64,000 bases of DNA from Collinsella tanakaei (GCF_030373545.1 NZ_JAUDCO010000004.1:207789-271788); one strand, 5' to 3'. Numbered from the stretch's first letter, positions 43,046 to 53,713 are shown. A program made the numbers and translations. Notes: generated by a model not told the origin, from the letters alone.

Positions 43046-43146
43046 GCGTGTAAAAATACCCCAGGGGTTTATTTACACGCCGTGGTTCTCAAGCTGGATA
43101 CGTGATTCGTGCCGTGTAAATAAACCCCTGGGGTATTTTTACACGC
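43046..43146. repeat. Long perfect inverted repeat between livK and livH
   Basis: The arms 43046-43080 and 43112-43146 are inverted and match at 34 of 35 bases around a 31-base loop. The ends read GCGTGTAAAAATACCCCAGG and, on the other side, end ATTTTTACACGC. Each arm also contains the small palindrome ACCCC(A/T)GGGGT. As RNA it would be a very stable stem that could block or terminate transcription after livK or protect the livK message. Confidence 0.85.
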
Positions 43147-43214
43147 ACACGCGGAGGCCGCCTCGCGCAAGGCGGTCTCCGCTTTCGGTTTGTTGATAGA
43201 AGAAAGGAGGGGCC

Positions 43215-44096
43215 ATGGAGATCCTCGCGAACATCATCAACGGCGCGAGCCTGGGCAGCGTGTACGCCATCATCGCCCTCGGCTACACCATGGTGTACGG
43301 CATCGCCAAGATGCTCAACTTCGCCCACGGCGACGTGATCATGGTCGGTGCGTACGTGTGCTTCTGCGCCGTGAGCTACCTGGGGCTTCCCGCGCTCGCG
43401 GGCGTGTTGCTCTCGGTCGTGGCCTGCACGGTTCTGGGTATCGTGGTGGAGCGCTTGGCCTACAAGCCCCTGCGCAACGCCCCGTCGCTGAACGTTCTCA
43501 TCACCGCCATCGGCGTCAGCTACTTCCTGCAGAACGCCGCGCTGCTCATCATGGGCTCCGACCCCAAGTCGTTCTCGTCCATCATCAGCCTGCCGGCGCT
43601 GCAGCTGTTCGACGGCAAGCTGACCATCAGCGCCACGGCGGTCATCACCATCTTGGCCTGCGTCGTCATCATGGTGGCGCTCACCATGTTCACGGGTAAG
43701 ACCAAGATGGGCAAGGCCATGCGCGCCTGCTCCGAGGACCGTGACGCCGCGCAGCTCATGGGTATCAACGTCAATTCGACGATCTCCATGGTGTTTGCGA
43801 TCGGGTCCGGCCTTGCGGCTATCGCCGGCGTGCTCATGTGCTCCGCGTACCCCACCCTCATGCCCACGACCGGCTCCATGCCCGGCATCAAGGCGTTCAC
43901 CGCTGCGGTGCTCGGCGGCATCGGCTCCATCCCCGGCGCTGCGCTCGGCGGCATCCTGCTGGGCATCATCGAGATCCTGGCGCGCGCCTACATCTCCACG
44001 CAGCTCGCTGACGCCGTGGTGTTCGCCGTGCTGATCGTCATGCTCCTCATCCGTCCGGCCGGCCTGCTGGGCAAGCCCGTGAACGAGAAGGTGTAG
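43215..44096 (+). CDS. livH: Branched-chain amino-acid ABC transporter permease LivH
   Basis: A 293-residue permease with about eight membrane helices. MEILANIINGASLGSVYAII and GYTMVYGIAKMLNFAHGDVIM are the classic LivH start (given in parts), and GKAMRACSEDRDAAQLMGIN is the cytoplasmic coupling loop that contacts LivG/LivF. It pairs with LivM to form the channel. The ATG follows AAAGGAGG, directly after the long inverted repeat. Confidence 0.95.
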   Translation: MEILANIINGASLGSVYAIIALGYTMVYGIAKMLNFAHGDVIMVGAYVCFCAVSYLGLPALAGVLLSVVACTVLGIVVERLAYKPLRNAPSLNVLITAIGVSYFLQNAALLIMGSDPKSFSSIISLPALQLFDGKLTISATAVITILACVVIMVALTMFTGKTKMGKAMRACSEDRDAAQLMGINVNSTISMVFAIGSGLAAIAGVLMCSAYPTLMPTTGSMPGIKAFTAAVLGGIGSIPGAALGGILLGIIEILARAYISTQLADAVVFAVLIVMLLIRPAGLLGKPVNEKV

Positions 44097-44105
44097 GTGA
44101 GCGGT

Positions 44106-45186
44106 ATGGGAATCAAAGTGCTGAGCCCGCAGACCCGCTCCACGATCATCACCTATGCGATCGTGATCGTGGCGTTCGTGGCCGTCACCCTGCTTGACGG
44201 CATGGGCCTTATCTCCAATTCGCTGTCCGGTCAGCTCGTGCCCATCTGCGCGTACGTGTCGCTCGCCGTGTCGCTCAACCTCGTGGTCGGCGTGTCGGGC
44301 GAGCTGTCGCTCGGCCACGCGGGCTTCATGAGCGTCGGCGCCTTCACCGGTGTCGTCGTGGCGGGCTGCCTTGCCCGCATGGGCATCGAGTCCGAACTCG
44401 TGCTCTTCGTGGGCGCGGCGGTGGTCGGTGCCATCGCGGCGGGCATCATCGGCTTTTTGGTGGGCATCCCCGTCATGCGCCTGCGCGGCGACTACCTCGC
44501 CATCGTGACGTTGGCGTTCGGCGAGATCATCAAGAACCTGCTCAACAACTTCTATATCGGTATCGATGACGCCGGCCTGCATTTCTCGATGAAGGACACC
44601 GCGTCGCTCGGCATGAACCAGGGCACGATCCTCATCAACGGGCCCAAGGGTGCGGTCGGCATCGACAAGATCTCGACGTTCGTGCTCGGTATCGTGCTCG
44701 TGCTCATCACGGTCGCCGTGGTCTTGAACCTGATGCACAGCCGCGACGGCCGTGCCATCATGGCCGTGCGCGACAATCGCATCGCTGCCGAGAGCGTCGG
44801 CATCAACGTGACCAAGTACCGCCTTATGGCCTTCACGGTCGCCTCTGCGCTCGCCGGTGCCGCCGGCGTGCTGTACGCCATGAACTACTCGACCATCACG
44901 CCGTCCCAGTTCGACTTCAACCAGTCGATCCTCATCCTGGTGTACGTGGTGCTCGGAGGCATGGGCAACATCTCGGGCTCCATCGTCTCGGCCGCCTTCC
45001 TTACCGTGCTGCCCGAGATCTTGCGCCCGATCAACCAGTACCGCATGCTGCTCTACGCGATCGTGCTCATCCTCGTGATGGTCGTTCCGCACACGCGTAT
45101 CTACCAGCGCGTCGCCGAGACGCTCCGCGGCCGCCTGCGCAAGGCGCCCGCCGATGCCGCCGTGGCCGCCGAGGGAGGTGAGGGCG

Positions 45187-45194
<8 letters not shown>
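44106..45194 (+). CDS. livM: Branched-chain amino-acid ABC transporter permease LivM
   Basis: A 362-residue permease with about ten helices. VSLAVSLNLVVGVSGELSLGHAGFMSVGA is the LivM signature (quoted in part: GELSLGHAGFM), and RDNRIAAESVGINVTKYRLMAF is the coupling loop. I start at ATG 44106 because AGGTGA lies five bases upstream; GTG 44097, directly after the livH stop, is an equally simple alternative and adds three residues. The end overlaps livG by 8 bp. Confidence 0.93.
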
Positions 45195-46062
<868 letters not shown>

Positions 46063-46764
46063 ATGCTGTCCGTCTACAACATCAACGTGTGGTACGGGGC
46101 GATCCACGCCATCAAAAACGTCTCCTTCGAGGTGAACGATGGCGAGGTCGTAGCGCTCATCGGCGCAAACGGCGCCGGCAAATCCACGACCCTGAAGACC
46201 CTGTCGGGTCTGCTGCGCTCGCGTTCGGGCTCCATCAAGTTCATGGACGAGGACATCATGCACATGTCCGCCGAGAAGATCGTCGAGCACGGTCTGGTGC
46301 ACGTGCCCGAAGGGCGCCGCATCTTCCAGCAGATGACGGTGGAGGAGAACCTCGACATGGGCGCCTACACGCAGCCCAAGGACACCATCGCGGGAAACCT
46401 CGAGCGCGTCTACGAGCATTTCCCGCGCCTCGCGGAGCGTCGTCGCCAGATCGCCGGCACGCTGTCGGGCGGCGAGCAGCAGATGCTCGCGATGGGCCGC
46501 GGTCTCATGGCCAACCCCAAGCTGCTCATGCTTGACGAGCCCTCGATGGGCCTGGCGCCGATTCTTGTGGAGCAGATCTTCGAGATCATCCAGGCGCTGC
46601 ATGAGGCGGGCACGACCATTCTGCTGGTCGAGCAGAACGCACAGGCTGCCCTCTCCATCGCTACGCGCGCCTACGTCATGGAGACCGGACGCGTCACGCT
46701 TTCCGGCACGGGCGAGGAGCTGTTGCACAACGACAACGTGCGCCGCGCCTACCTGGGTGGCTGA
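46063..46764 (+). CDS. livF: Branched-chain amino-acid ABC transporter ATP-binding protein LivF
   Basis: A 233-residue ATPase. Walker A is GANGAGKST, the Q-loop region is PEGRRIFQQMTVEENL, the signature LSGGEQQMLAMGRGL, Walker B LLMLDEPSMGLAP and switch LLVEQNAQAAL. It starts immediately after the livG stop codon (TAA-ATG) and is the last gene of the transporter operon; a terminator follows 40 bp later. Confidence 0.95.
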   Translation: MLSVYNINVWYGAIHAIKNVSFEVNDGEVVALIGANGAGKSTTLKTLSGLLRSRSGSIKFMDEDIMHMSAEKIVEHGLVHVPEGRRIFQQMTVEENLDMGAYTQPKDTIAGNLERVYEHFPRLAERRRQIAGTLSGGEQQMLAMGRGLMANPKLLMLDEPSMGLAPILVEQIFEIIQALHEAGTTILLVEQNAQAALSIATRAYVMETGRVTLSGTGEELLHNDNVRRAYLGG

Positions 46765-46804
46765 TCTGCTCACGCGCTGCCGAGCAGCATATACGTCGAG
46801 CTTT

Positions 46805-46840
46805 AGCCCGCCGGTGCCTCAGGGTGCCGACGGGCTTTTT
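46805..46840 (+). terminator. Terminator of the liv operon
   Basis: AGCCCGCCGGTGCC and GGTGCCGACGGGCT pair around TCA, followed by a T-run (CTTTTT). Confidence 0.85.
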
Positions 46841-46941
46841 CGTGCGGGGCTTGTTCGATAGTTCACGGTTGTGCGCGATGCCCGATGCCCTGTCCCGGCA
46901 GCTGAGGCGCCTCGCCTGATAACGGCGCCCCTTCCGTCGCG

Positions 46942-47100
46942 CAAGGCCCCAGCGCGACGTGTACGGCCCCGCCGCGACATGCAAGACCCCACCGCGACAT
47001 GCGAGACCCCGCCGCAACATGCGAGACCCTCGCCTGACAGAATGCGTTCATTCGAGTCTCATTTTGTCAGGCGGGGGTTTGTCGTGTCGCGCTGGGGCCT
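46942..47100. repeat. 20-bp tandem repeat array with inverted counterpart
   Basis: Five units of exactly 20 bp begin at 46942, 46962, 46982, 47002 and 47022; typical text is CAAGACCCCACCGCGACATG. After a ~24-base spacer, two more units follow in inverted orientation (47063-47100), so that GGCCCCAGCGCGAC near the start is matched by GTCGCGCTGGGGCC at the end, and CGCCTGACA by TGTCAGGCG. The 587-bp gap between livF and cutC otherwise holds only a weak 26-codon frame (47224-47304, hydrophobic). Confidence 0.75.
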
Positions 47101-47351
47101 CGCGCGTCGGACGGGGGTGCCGGAAGTCGCGCCGGAGCTTTGCTCACCCGTCGTACGCCTCAACTCCGTCGTGCCGGATGTGCGGCGGCGGGGTACACTG
47201 GTGGGGAAGGGCGGGTGTGCGTCTATGGGTGTTCCGTTCTGGTTGTTCGTGACCATCGCATTGGCGATCTGCTGGGTCTCCGATCAATCGGGAGACTCCC
47301 GATAATCGGTGTGCCCCCGCCTGTATGCCTGCATCTACCGAGGAGGAATCC

Positions 47352-48044
47352 GTGAGCGAGACGACCATTGTGCGCGAGTTTTGCGCCGAGAACTTCACCG
47401 ACGTGCCTGCGGCCATTACGGCGGGCGCCAACCGTATCGAGCTGTGCGACAACCTGGCCGTCGGCGGTACGACCCCGTCGCTGGGTGTCATCGAGCACAC
47501 GGTCGCCTACGCCCACGAGCACGGCGCCCGCGTGATGACGATGATCCGCCCGCGCGGCGGCGACTTCGTGTACAGCGATGACGAGCTCGCCATGATGGAA
47601 TCCGACGTGTTCTCGGCGTGCGAGGCCGAGACCGACGGCGTGGTGTTCGGCTGCCTCAAGGGAACCGAGGCGGGCGGCTACGAGCTCGACCTGGACGCGT
47701 GCAAGCGCATCGTCGGCGCGGCGATCGCGGCGGCGGATGCGTTTTGCCTCGACCATATCGACATCACCTTCCACATGGCCTTCGATGCGCTTCCCGCCGA
47801 GGCGCAGCTTCCCGCAATCGATGCCCTCGCCGACCTGGGCGTCACGCGCATCCTCACGCACGGCGCGCCTGCCGGAACTCCCATTCTGGGCAACTTGGAG
47901 CGCCTGCGCGAGCTGACTGAATACGCTGCGGGGCGTCTCATCATCCTGCCGGGCGCCGGTATCACGTATGAAAACGTTACCGAGGTCGTGGCGGGTATCG
48001 GCGCACCCGAGGCCCACGGCACCAAGATCGTCAAGCTCGCATGA
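47352..48044 (+). CDS. cutC: CutC family protein
   Basis: A 230-residue TIM-barrel protein of the CutC family, originally linked to copper handling, though its biochemical role is unclear. AGANRIELCDNLAVGGTTPSLG, VMTMIRPRGGDFVYSDDEL and GVTRILTHGAPAGTPI are the characteristic blocks (quoted in pieces). GTG 47352 lies six bases after GAGGAGG and is preferred to ATG 47325. The next gene overlaps its stop codon by 4 bp. Confidence 0.9.
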   Translation: MSETTIVREFCAENFTDVPAAITAGANRIELCDNLAVGGTTPSLGVIEHTVAYAHEHGARVMTMIRPRGGDFVYSDDELAMMESDVFSACEAETDGVVFGCLKGTEAGGYELDLDACKRIVGAAIAAADAFCLDHIDITFHMAFDALPAEAQLPAIDALADLGVTRILTHGAPAGTPILGNLERLRELTEYAAGRLIILPGAGITYENVTEVVAGIGAPEAHGTKIVKLA

Positions 48045-48904
48045 TGGTGCGCAGCGATACCATGGCGAACATGCAGCGGGATGACGAGATGACGGCATAT
48101 GTCCGCGAGGGCGGTTTTTCGCCCCGCGCCATCTTCTTCGATGTGGACGGCACGCTCGTCTCGCATCGCACCAAACGCGTGCCGCCGAGCGCGGTCGCTG
48201 CCCTGGCCGAGTTGCGTCGTCGGGGCTGCAAGGTGTTTGTCGCAACCGGGCGCTCCATGCCCGAGTTTGCCTACCTGCCCCTCCACGAGCTCACTTTCGA
48301 CGGCTACGTCTTGGTGGGTGGCCAGGAGGCGCGCGATGCCGAGGGCAACGTGATCTTTGCCGATCCCATCGTCGGACACGACCTCGACGTGCTGCTTGAG
48401 GAGTTTCGGGCCTGCCGCCGTCCCATCCTGTTCTACGAGTCCGTGCGGATGTACGCGAATTTCGTCAACGACCACGTCCGCCGAGTCGAAGAAGAGGTCT
48501 CGACTCCCGTGCCACCGATTGACGAGCCCCGCGCGGACCTGCCGGTCCTCAAGGCGATCATCTACGAGGACGATACGCGCGAGGACGATTTCATGGCACG
48601 CCTGCCGGGCTGCAAGGCGACCCGCTGGCATCGTGGCGCCTACGATGTCGTTCCGGCCTCCGGAGGCAAGGTCTCCGGCATCCAGGCGCTGCTCGACCAC
48701 TTCGGCATCGCGCGCGAGCAGACCATGGCGTTCGGCGACGGCGAGAACGACGCCGATATGCTGCGCTTCGTTCGGACGGGCGTGGCTATGGGCAACTGCG
48801 ATGACGAGGCGCGCGCCGCGGCAGACGTCGTCTGCGGGGATATCGATGAGGATGGTCTCGCCCGTGCGCTCGCTGACTTCGGGCTGATCGATCCGCTCGG
48901 TTAG
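48041..48904 (+). CDS. HAD-superfamily Cof-type phosphatase
   Basis: A 287-residue hydrolase. Motif I is FFDVDGTLVS with the nucleophile Asp, motif II FVATGRS, the conserved Lys lies in GGKVSGIQALL, and motif IV is FGDGENDADML. The cap domain is type C2, as in Cof/YbiV proteins that dephosphorylate sugar phosphates or cofactors. I use ATG 48041, which overlaps the cutC stop (ATGA); ATG 48062 or 48089 in the same frame would remove a poorly conserved N-terminal tail. The substrate is unknown. Confidence 0.9.
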   Translation: MMVRSDTMANMQRDDEMTAYVREGGFSPRAIFFDVDGTLVSHRTKRVPPSAVAALAELRRRGCKVFVATGRSMPEFAYLPLHELTFDGYVLVGGQEARDAEGNVIFADPIVGHDLDVLLEEFRACRRPILFYESVRMYANFVNDHVRRVEEEVSTPVPPIDEPRADLPVLKAIIYEDDTREDDFMARLPGCKATRWHRGAYDVVPASGGKVSGIQALLDHFGIAREQTMAFGDGENDADMLRFVRTGVAMGNCDDEARAAADVVCGDIDEDGLARALADFGLIDPLG

Positions 48905-48950
48905 CACAGGATTTGGATGTTAGATAAAGCGTGGGGCGGGCCCGCTCGCC

Positions 48951-49967
48951 TCACCGCTTGCGTTTGGCCAGAACCTTGGCAGCCGAGATCTTGCGTTTGC
49001 GCTCCCCGGTGTCCTCGGCGCATAGACGGTCGATGATGTGCCCGAACACCGCGGCGAGAATCTGCTGGAACAGCGTTCCGCACATGACCGGAAACACCGT
49101 CTCGCCCGGGAAGTACTGGGCGGCGATGACCGCCCCCGACGAGATATTGCGCAGCCCGCAGGTGAAGCTCATCGTTGCCAGCAGGGGCTGCGAGCCGTGC
49201 ATGATGCGGGCGGCCAGCATGCCCCAGAAGAATCCGGACGTAGCGAAGACAAGGATGAAGAGGGCGACCTCAAGGCGCTGCCACGTCATGTTGAGCACGT
49301 ATTCGCTCATCGAGGTCGAGTTCGCCGTGATGAGCACAATGGTGATAAGCCTGCTCAGCGGGCTTAAGTTCGGGGAGAGGACGTCGTGGCCCCAGCCGCG
49401 CGTGAGCTCGTTGACGATGATGCCCGCGAGCGCCGGTAGGGCAATCATAAAGATCATGTCCGTCATCATTCCCATCGCGTCGATATGAATCGATGCGCCG
49501 AGGAGGGTGGAGAGGGTGAACGGTATGGTCACGGGTGAGATGACGGTGGATACGAGGATCGCCGCCAGGCACAGGGGCCCGTCGCCCTCGTAGATGCCCA
49601 CCCACATGAAGCTGATGACGGCGATGGGAACGCTGTACTCGAGCACCACGCCGGTGACGAGGTTCACGTTGTCGCCGAACAGGGCAGACCCGATCAGGTA
49701 GGCGAGCAGGGGCATGGCGACCTCGGCGATCGCCAGGATGACCAACAGGCGCGCGGGGTGCCTGAACACCTGCAGCAGCTGGCCGAAGGTGTTCGACAGG
49801 GCGCCTTGGAACGTCATGATGGCGAAGATGAACGGGACGATTGCCTTGAGGGGGCCGAATACGCCGGGGAGCAGGACGCCGGTCGCCACGCACACCGGGA
49901 CGATGAATGCCATGTGCGAGCCGATTGCCGATCCCATACGCTTCCAGCGTTCCATGAAGACAGCCAC
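48951..49967 (-). CDS. Bile acid:sodium symporter (BASS/SBF)-family membrane protein
   Basis: A 338-residue protein with about ten hydrophobic segments. VCVATGVLLPGVFGPLKAIVPFIFAIMTFQGAL and, later, CGLRNISSGAVIAAQYF match the two-repeat layout of the BASS/SBF family, in which the second block binds sodium (quoted in part: CGLRNISSGAVI). The transported solute is unknown; relatives carry organic anions such as bile acids or pantoate. The start is uncertain: GTG 49967 has GAGGGGGA five bases upstream, while ATG 49982 and 50003 have none. The gene is divergent from recJ. Confidence 0.8.
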   Translation of the reverse strand: MAVFMERWKRMGSAIGSHMAFIVPVCVATGVLLPGVFGPLKAIVPFIFAIMTFQGALSNTFGQLLQVFRHPARLLVILAIAEVAMPLLAYLIGSALFGDNVNLVTGVVLEYSVPIAVISFMWVGIYEGDGPLCLAAILVSTVISPVTIPFTLSTLLGASIHIDAMGMMTDMIFMIALPALAGIIVNELTRGWGHDVLSPNLSPLSRLITIVLITANSTSMSEYVLNMTWQRLEVALFILVFATSGFFWGMLAARIMHGSQPLLATMSFTCGLRNISSGAVIAAQYFPGETVFPVMCGTLFQQILAAVFGHIIDRLCAEDTGERKRKISAAKVLAKRKR

Positions 49968-50389
49968 GTTCTTCCCCCTCATATGCGCAGATTGCTCGCG
50001 CACATTGCGCGCTTCGCCATGCTACTGAAAGCTTGTTACCGACAGATTACCGGGACAAGTGTCACACGGAACATTCTTGCGTATTCGTTCGGAAGCGATG
50101 CGGGCGCGGCGGGGGGGCGTAGGTGGCGCAGGGGGGCGACGCCCCCTTGCGCCTTTCCGTCGTTTTGGCCATATCCGCCCACGGTCGGGTTCGTCGCCGC
50201 TCCCCGCATGCCTGTCGATTCTGTCCGCACGGTGCGTATAATGGAGATGTTCAACAGCACGGTCCGCCGCAGCGGACCCACATCCAAGGACGTGCCCTAT
50301 GCATAGAATGCACTCCGTGCGCGCCGCGTGCGCCTGGCGCCGCGTGCGCCCCGCAAGCGTGCTCCATCTTCCGGCCAAGGCGGTGTGCC
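49968..50389. other. Intergenic region before recJ
   Basis: There is no gene that I can support. It contains a strong GC hairpin at 50124-50152 (GGCGCA/TGCGCC with an inner GGGGGCG/CGCCCCC), followed by TTTCCGTCGTTTT. Because no gene ends here, it could attenuate transcription into recJ. The rest is GC-rich without clear promoter boxes. Confidence 0.4.
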
Positions 50390-53300
50390 ATGGCATCGCT
50401 TAAGACCACGCGTCGCTGGGCGCTTGCCCCGAGCGACCCCGCAATCGAGCAGGAGCTTGCACGCGGACTCGGCGTGGCGCCCCTCGTTGCCCGCATCATG
50501 GTTGCCCGCGGCATCAGGACGGTCGAGGATGGTCGCCTGTTCCTCACGCCCTCGCTTGAGCGCGACTGGGCCGATCCCGCGATCATCCCCGGCCTGTCGG
50601 ACGTCGCCGACCGCGTGGAGGCGGCGCTCGACGCCCATGAGTCCATCGCGGTGTTCGGCGATTTCGACGTCGACGGCATCACGTCGACCTGCCTTTTGAC
50701 CGAGGCGCTTCGCGAACTCGGCGGGACGGTCCATCCGTTCATTCCACATCGCTTCGACGAGGGGTACGGCCTCAGCGAGATCGCGCTCGAGCGCGTGGTG
50801 GAGGCGTGCCGCCCTTCGCTCGTCATCACGGTCGACAACGGTATCGCCGCACGCGAGGAGGTTGCGGCGCTTACGGCGATGGGCATAGACGTCGCCGTGA
50901 CGGACCATCACGAGCCGGCGGACCTCGTGCCGCAGGGCGTGCCGGTCGCCGACCCGAAGCTTGCCGCCGAAAGCCCCAGCCGCGAGCTCGCCGGGGCGGG
51001 TGTTGCCCTCAAGCTCGTCCATATGCTGGGCACGCGGCGCGGCATCCCCGACCTCTGGCGCTCCTATACCGAGGTCGCGGCGCTCGGCACGGTTTCGGAT
51101 ATGATGCCGCTGACCCCCGAGAACCGTGCGCTCGTCGCTGACGGCATCGCCTGCATGCGCTCCAGCGCACGCCCCGGCTATGTCGCCCTGGCGGCGCTCG
51201 CGCGCGTCGACCTGTCCACGATCACCGCCGACGCGCTGTCGTTCTCCCTCATCCCGCGCCTGAACTCCGCCGGCCGTATGGCGGACCCGACGCTCGCGCT
51301 CGACCTGCTGCTGCAGACCGACCCCGTCGAGGCGGGGCGCCTGGCGGCCGAGCTCGAGCGGATCAACCAGGAGCGCCGCGATATCGAGGGGGCGCTCGCC
51401 GAGGAGGCCATGGAGCTCGTCGAGCGCACCTACGATGGGAGTCGCGTGATCGTCGTCGGCGGCGAGGGCTGGCATGAGGGCGTCAAGGGCATCGTCGCAA
51501 GCCGTCTTGCCGGCCGCTATCACGTTCCGACGCTGCTATTCTCCATATCCGACGGCATCGCGCGCGGGTCGGGCCGTTCGGTCGGTTCGGTCAACCTCTT
51601 CGATGCGGTCGAGCAGTGCTCCGATCTGCTCATCCGGTTCGGCGGCCACGCCGGGGCGGTCGGCGTCACCGTGGAGGCCGATAAGCTCGACGCGCTGCGT
51701 GCGCGCCTGGCCGAGGTCCTCGCGGCGCTTCCCGAGGAAGATTTTGAGGACACGCGTGAGGTCGCCGCCATCGCCTCGCTGTCCGAGCTCGATATCGACA
51801 CGATCGAGCAGATATCCGCCTTGGAGCCGTTTGGGCAGGGCAACAAGGTGCCGCTGCTCGCGGCGACGGGCGTGACCATGTGCGACCGTGCGGCGGTGGG
51901 CAAGTGCGGCGAGCACATGCGCTTCACCGCGACCGATGGCGCATCGAGCGTCGCCGCCATCATGTTCCGCGTACCCGATATCGAGCGGCAGGTGTCCTGC
52001 GACTCGGTGGTCGACCTCGTGTTCGAGGCGGTCGCCGAGCACTGGCAGGGCCGGGTGAAACCCAAGCTTATGGTCAAAGATATCCTCTGCCATGCCTGCG
52101 AGGACGGCACCGCATCGCATGAGGGCGCGCCGCTTGACGCTCTGGATGCTGCGGATGATGCCGATGCGGCCGATGTCTCCCGTCGGCGCCATGACGAGCC
52201 GCAGCCGGATGCAGCTCGCCGCTCCCTGCTCTCGCAGCTGTCCTACGATGAGCTGACGCGCTCGCTTGTCCATGCGTTCATTGGTGCCGCGAGCCCGCAT
52301 CCCGCCCAGGTCGAGGCGCTGGAGGCCCTCGCGCAGGGCGAGGGCGTGCTGGCCGTCATGGGTACGGGACGCGGCAAGTCGCTTATCTTCCAGGTCCATG
52401 CCGCCCGCGAGGCGCTTGTGCGCCACCGCGCGAGCGTGTTTATCTATCCGTTGCGTGCGCTCGTGACCGACCAGTCGTTCCACATCGCGTCGGCCTTTGC
52501 GAGCCTGGGGCTGCGTGCAACGGTCCTGACCGGCGAGACGGCATCGCCTGAGCGCGATGCGGCGTTTTCGCGTCTTGCTGCGGGTGGGGTCGACGTCGTG
52601 CTCACCACGCCCGAGTTCCTGGCGATCAACCGCGCGCGCTTCGCCACCGCCGGTCGAATCGGCTTCGCGGTCGTGGACGAGGCCCATCACGCGGGCCTTG
52701 CCCGCGGGGGCGAGCGCACCGCCTATCTCGACCTTCCCGAGATACTTGCCGCGCTGGGAAACCCGGTCGTCTTTGCCGCCACCGCCACCGCCGATGAGCG
52801 TATATGCGCCGAGATTCGCCGTATCCTGCCCATCGGCCGCACGGTGATCGATGACCATATCCGTGAGAACCTCGCCCTCGAGGACGAGCGCGACCTTGCC
52901 AGCAGGGAGAACCGCCTCGTCTCCATCGTGGCGACCGGGGAGAAGTGCGTGGTCTACGTCAACTCGCGCGACCAGGCGCGCTCGCTCGCGCAGGTCCTGC
53001 GCCGTCGCGTTCCCGAGCTTGCGCCGTCCATTGCGTTTTACCATGCCGGTCTGACCCGCGACGTGCGCCGCCGTGTGGAGGAGGCATTCCGCGCGGGTTC
53101 CCTTTCCTGCATCGTATCGACATCGGCGTTTGGCGAGGGCGTCAACCTGCCCGATATCAGGCACGTCGTGCTGTACCACATGCCGTTCGGGTCGATCGAG
53201 TTCAACCAGATGAGCGGCCGCGCCGGCCGCGACGGCCGTCCCGCGAGCATCCATCTGCTCTATTCCGCGCGCGACGCGCGCATCAACGAGCGCCTGCTCG

Positions 53301-53713
53301 ACGCGTCGGCCCCGAAGCGCGAAGAGCTGGTGACGCTGTACCGGGCCCTGCAGACCATGTGGCGCGCCAACCGCTCGCGGACGGGCGAGACGAGTTTTTC
53401 GGCCAGCGATCTGGATATCGCGCAGATGTGTCTGGCGATCGATGCCCGCAGCCCCGTGGAGGAGCGCGCCGTCTCCTGCGGCCTGGCCGTATTCGAGGAA
53501 CTCGGGTTCGCTCAGGTTGCCTCGACGGGCGCCGCTCGCCGAATCGCGATGAGCGAGCATCCGGGAAAGGTCGACCTCGCTTCCTCCGTGCGCTACCTTG
53601 AGGGAATCCATGCGCGCATGGAGTTTTCGGCGTTCAAGGGCTGGGCGCTCACCGCTTCGGCTTCTGATATGCTGAATCGAGTGAACAGACCCATCGCACC
53701 ATATATCGGGTAG
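50390..53713 (+). CDS. recJ: RecJ exonuclease fused to an SF2 (RecQ-like) helicase
   Basis: An 1107-residue protein. Residues ~1-565 are RecJ, a 5'-3' single-strand exonuclease: VFGDFDVDGITST (motif I), ITVDNGI, VTDHHEP (DHH, ~172), and a DHHA1 domain with FGGHAGAVG. A charged linker (~575-610) leads to a superfamily 2 helicase: Walker A MGTGRGKS (~660), DEAH box VVDEAHH (~763), AATATA, and motif VI QMSGRAGRDGR (~940). All catalytic motifs look intact, so unwinding and resection may be combined in one chain. RecJ is normally 550-750 residues. ATG 50390 follows AAGGCGG. rel starts 11 bp downstream. Confidence 0.92.
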   Translation: MASLKTTRRWALAPSDPAIEQELARGLGVAPLVARIMVARGIRTVEDGRLFLTPSLERDWADPAIIPGLSDVADRVEAALDAHESIAVFGDFDVDGITSTCLLTEALRELGGTVHPFIPHRFDEGYGLSEIALERVVEACRPSLVITVDNGIAAREEVAALTAMGIDVAVTDHHEPADLVPQGVPVADPKLAAESPSRELAGAGVALKLVHMLGTRRGIPDLWRSYTEVAALGTVSDMMPLTPENRALVADGIACMRSSARPGYVALAALARVDLSTITADALSFSLIPRLNSAGRMADPTLALDLLLQTDPVEAGRLAAELERINQERRDIEGALAEEAMELVERTYDGSRVIVVGGEGWHEGVKGIVASRLAGRYHVPTLLFSISDGIARGSGRSVGSVNLFDAVEQCSDLLIRFGGHAGAVGVTVEADKLDALRARLAEVLAALPEEDFEDTREVAAIASLSELDIDTIEQISALEPFGQGNKVPLLAATGVTMCDRAAVGKCGEHMRFTATDGASSVAAIMFRVPDIERQVSCDSVVDLVFEAVAEHWQGRVKPKLMVKDILCHACEDGTASHEGAPLDALDAADDADAADVSRRRHDEPQPDAARRSLLSQLSYDELTRSLVHAFIGAASPHPAQVEALEALAQGEGVLAVMGTGRGKSLIFQVHAAREALVRHRASVFIYPLRALVTDQSFHIASAFASLGLRATVLTGETASPERDAAFSRLAAGGVDVVLTTPEFLAINRARFATAGRIGFAVVDEAHHAGLARGGERTAYLDLPEILAALGNPVVFAATATADERICAEIRRILPIGRTVIDDHIRENLALEDERDLASRENRLVSIVATGEKCVVYVNSRDQARSLAQVLRRRVPELAPSIAFYHAGLTRDVRRRVEEAFRAGSLSCIVSTSAFGEGVNLPDIRHVVLYHMPFGSIEFNQMSGRAGRDGRPASIHLLYSARDARINERLLDASAPKREELVTLYRALQTMWRANRSRTGETSFSASDLDIAQMCLAIDARSPVEERAVSCGLAVFEELGFAQVASTGAARRIAMSEHPGKVDLASSVRYLEGIHARMEFSAFKGWALTASASDMLNRVNRPIAPYIG

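Noticed and set aside
46942..47100. CRISPR array
   Set aside because: The 20-bp units are directly adjacent without spacers, are partly inverted, and no cas genes are nearby.
47223..48245. Minus-strand frame opposite cutC
   Set aside because: It is antisense to cutC and the start of the HAD gene and matches no family.
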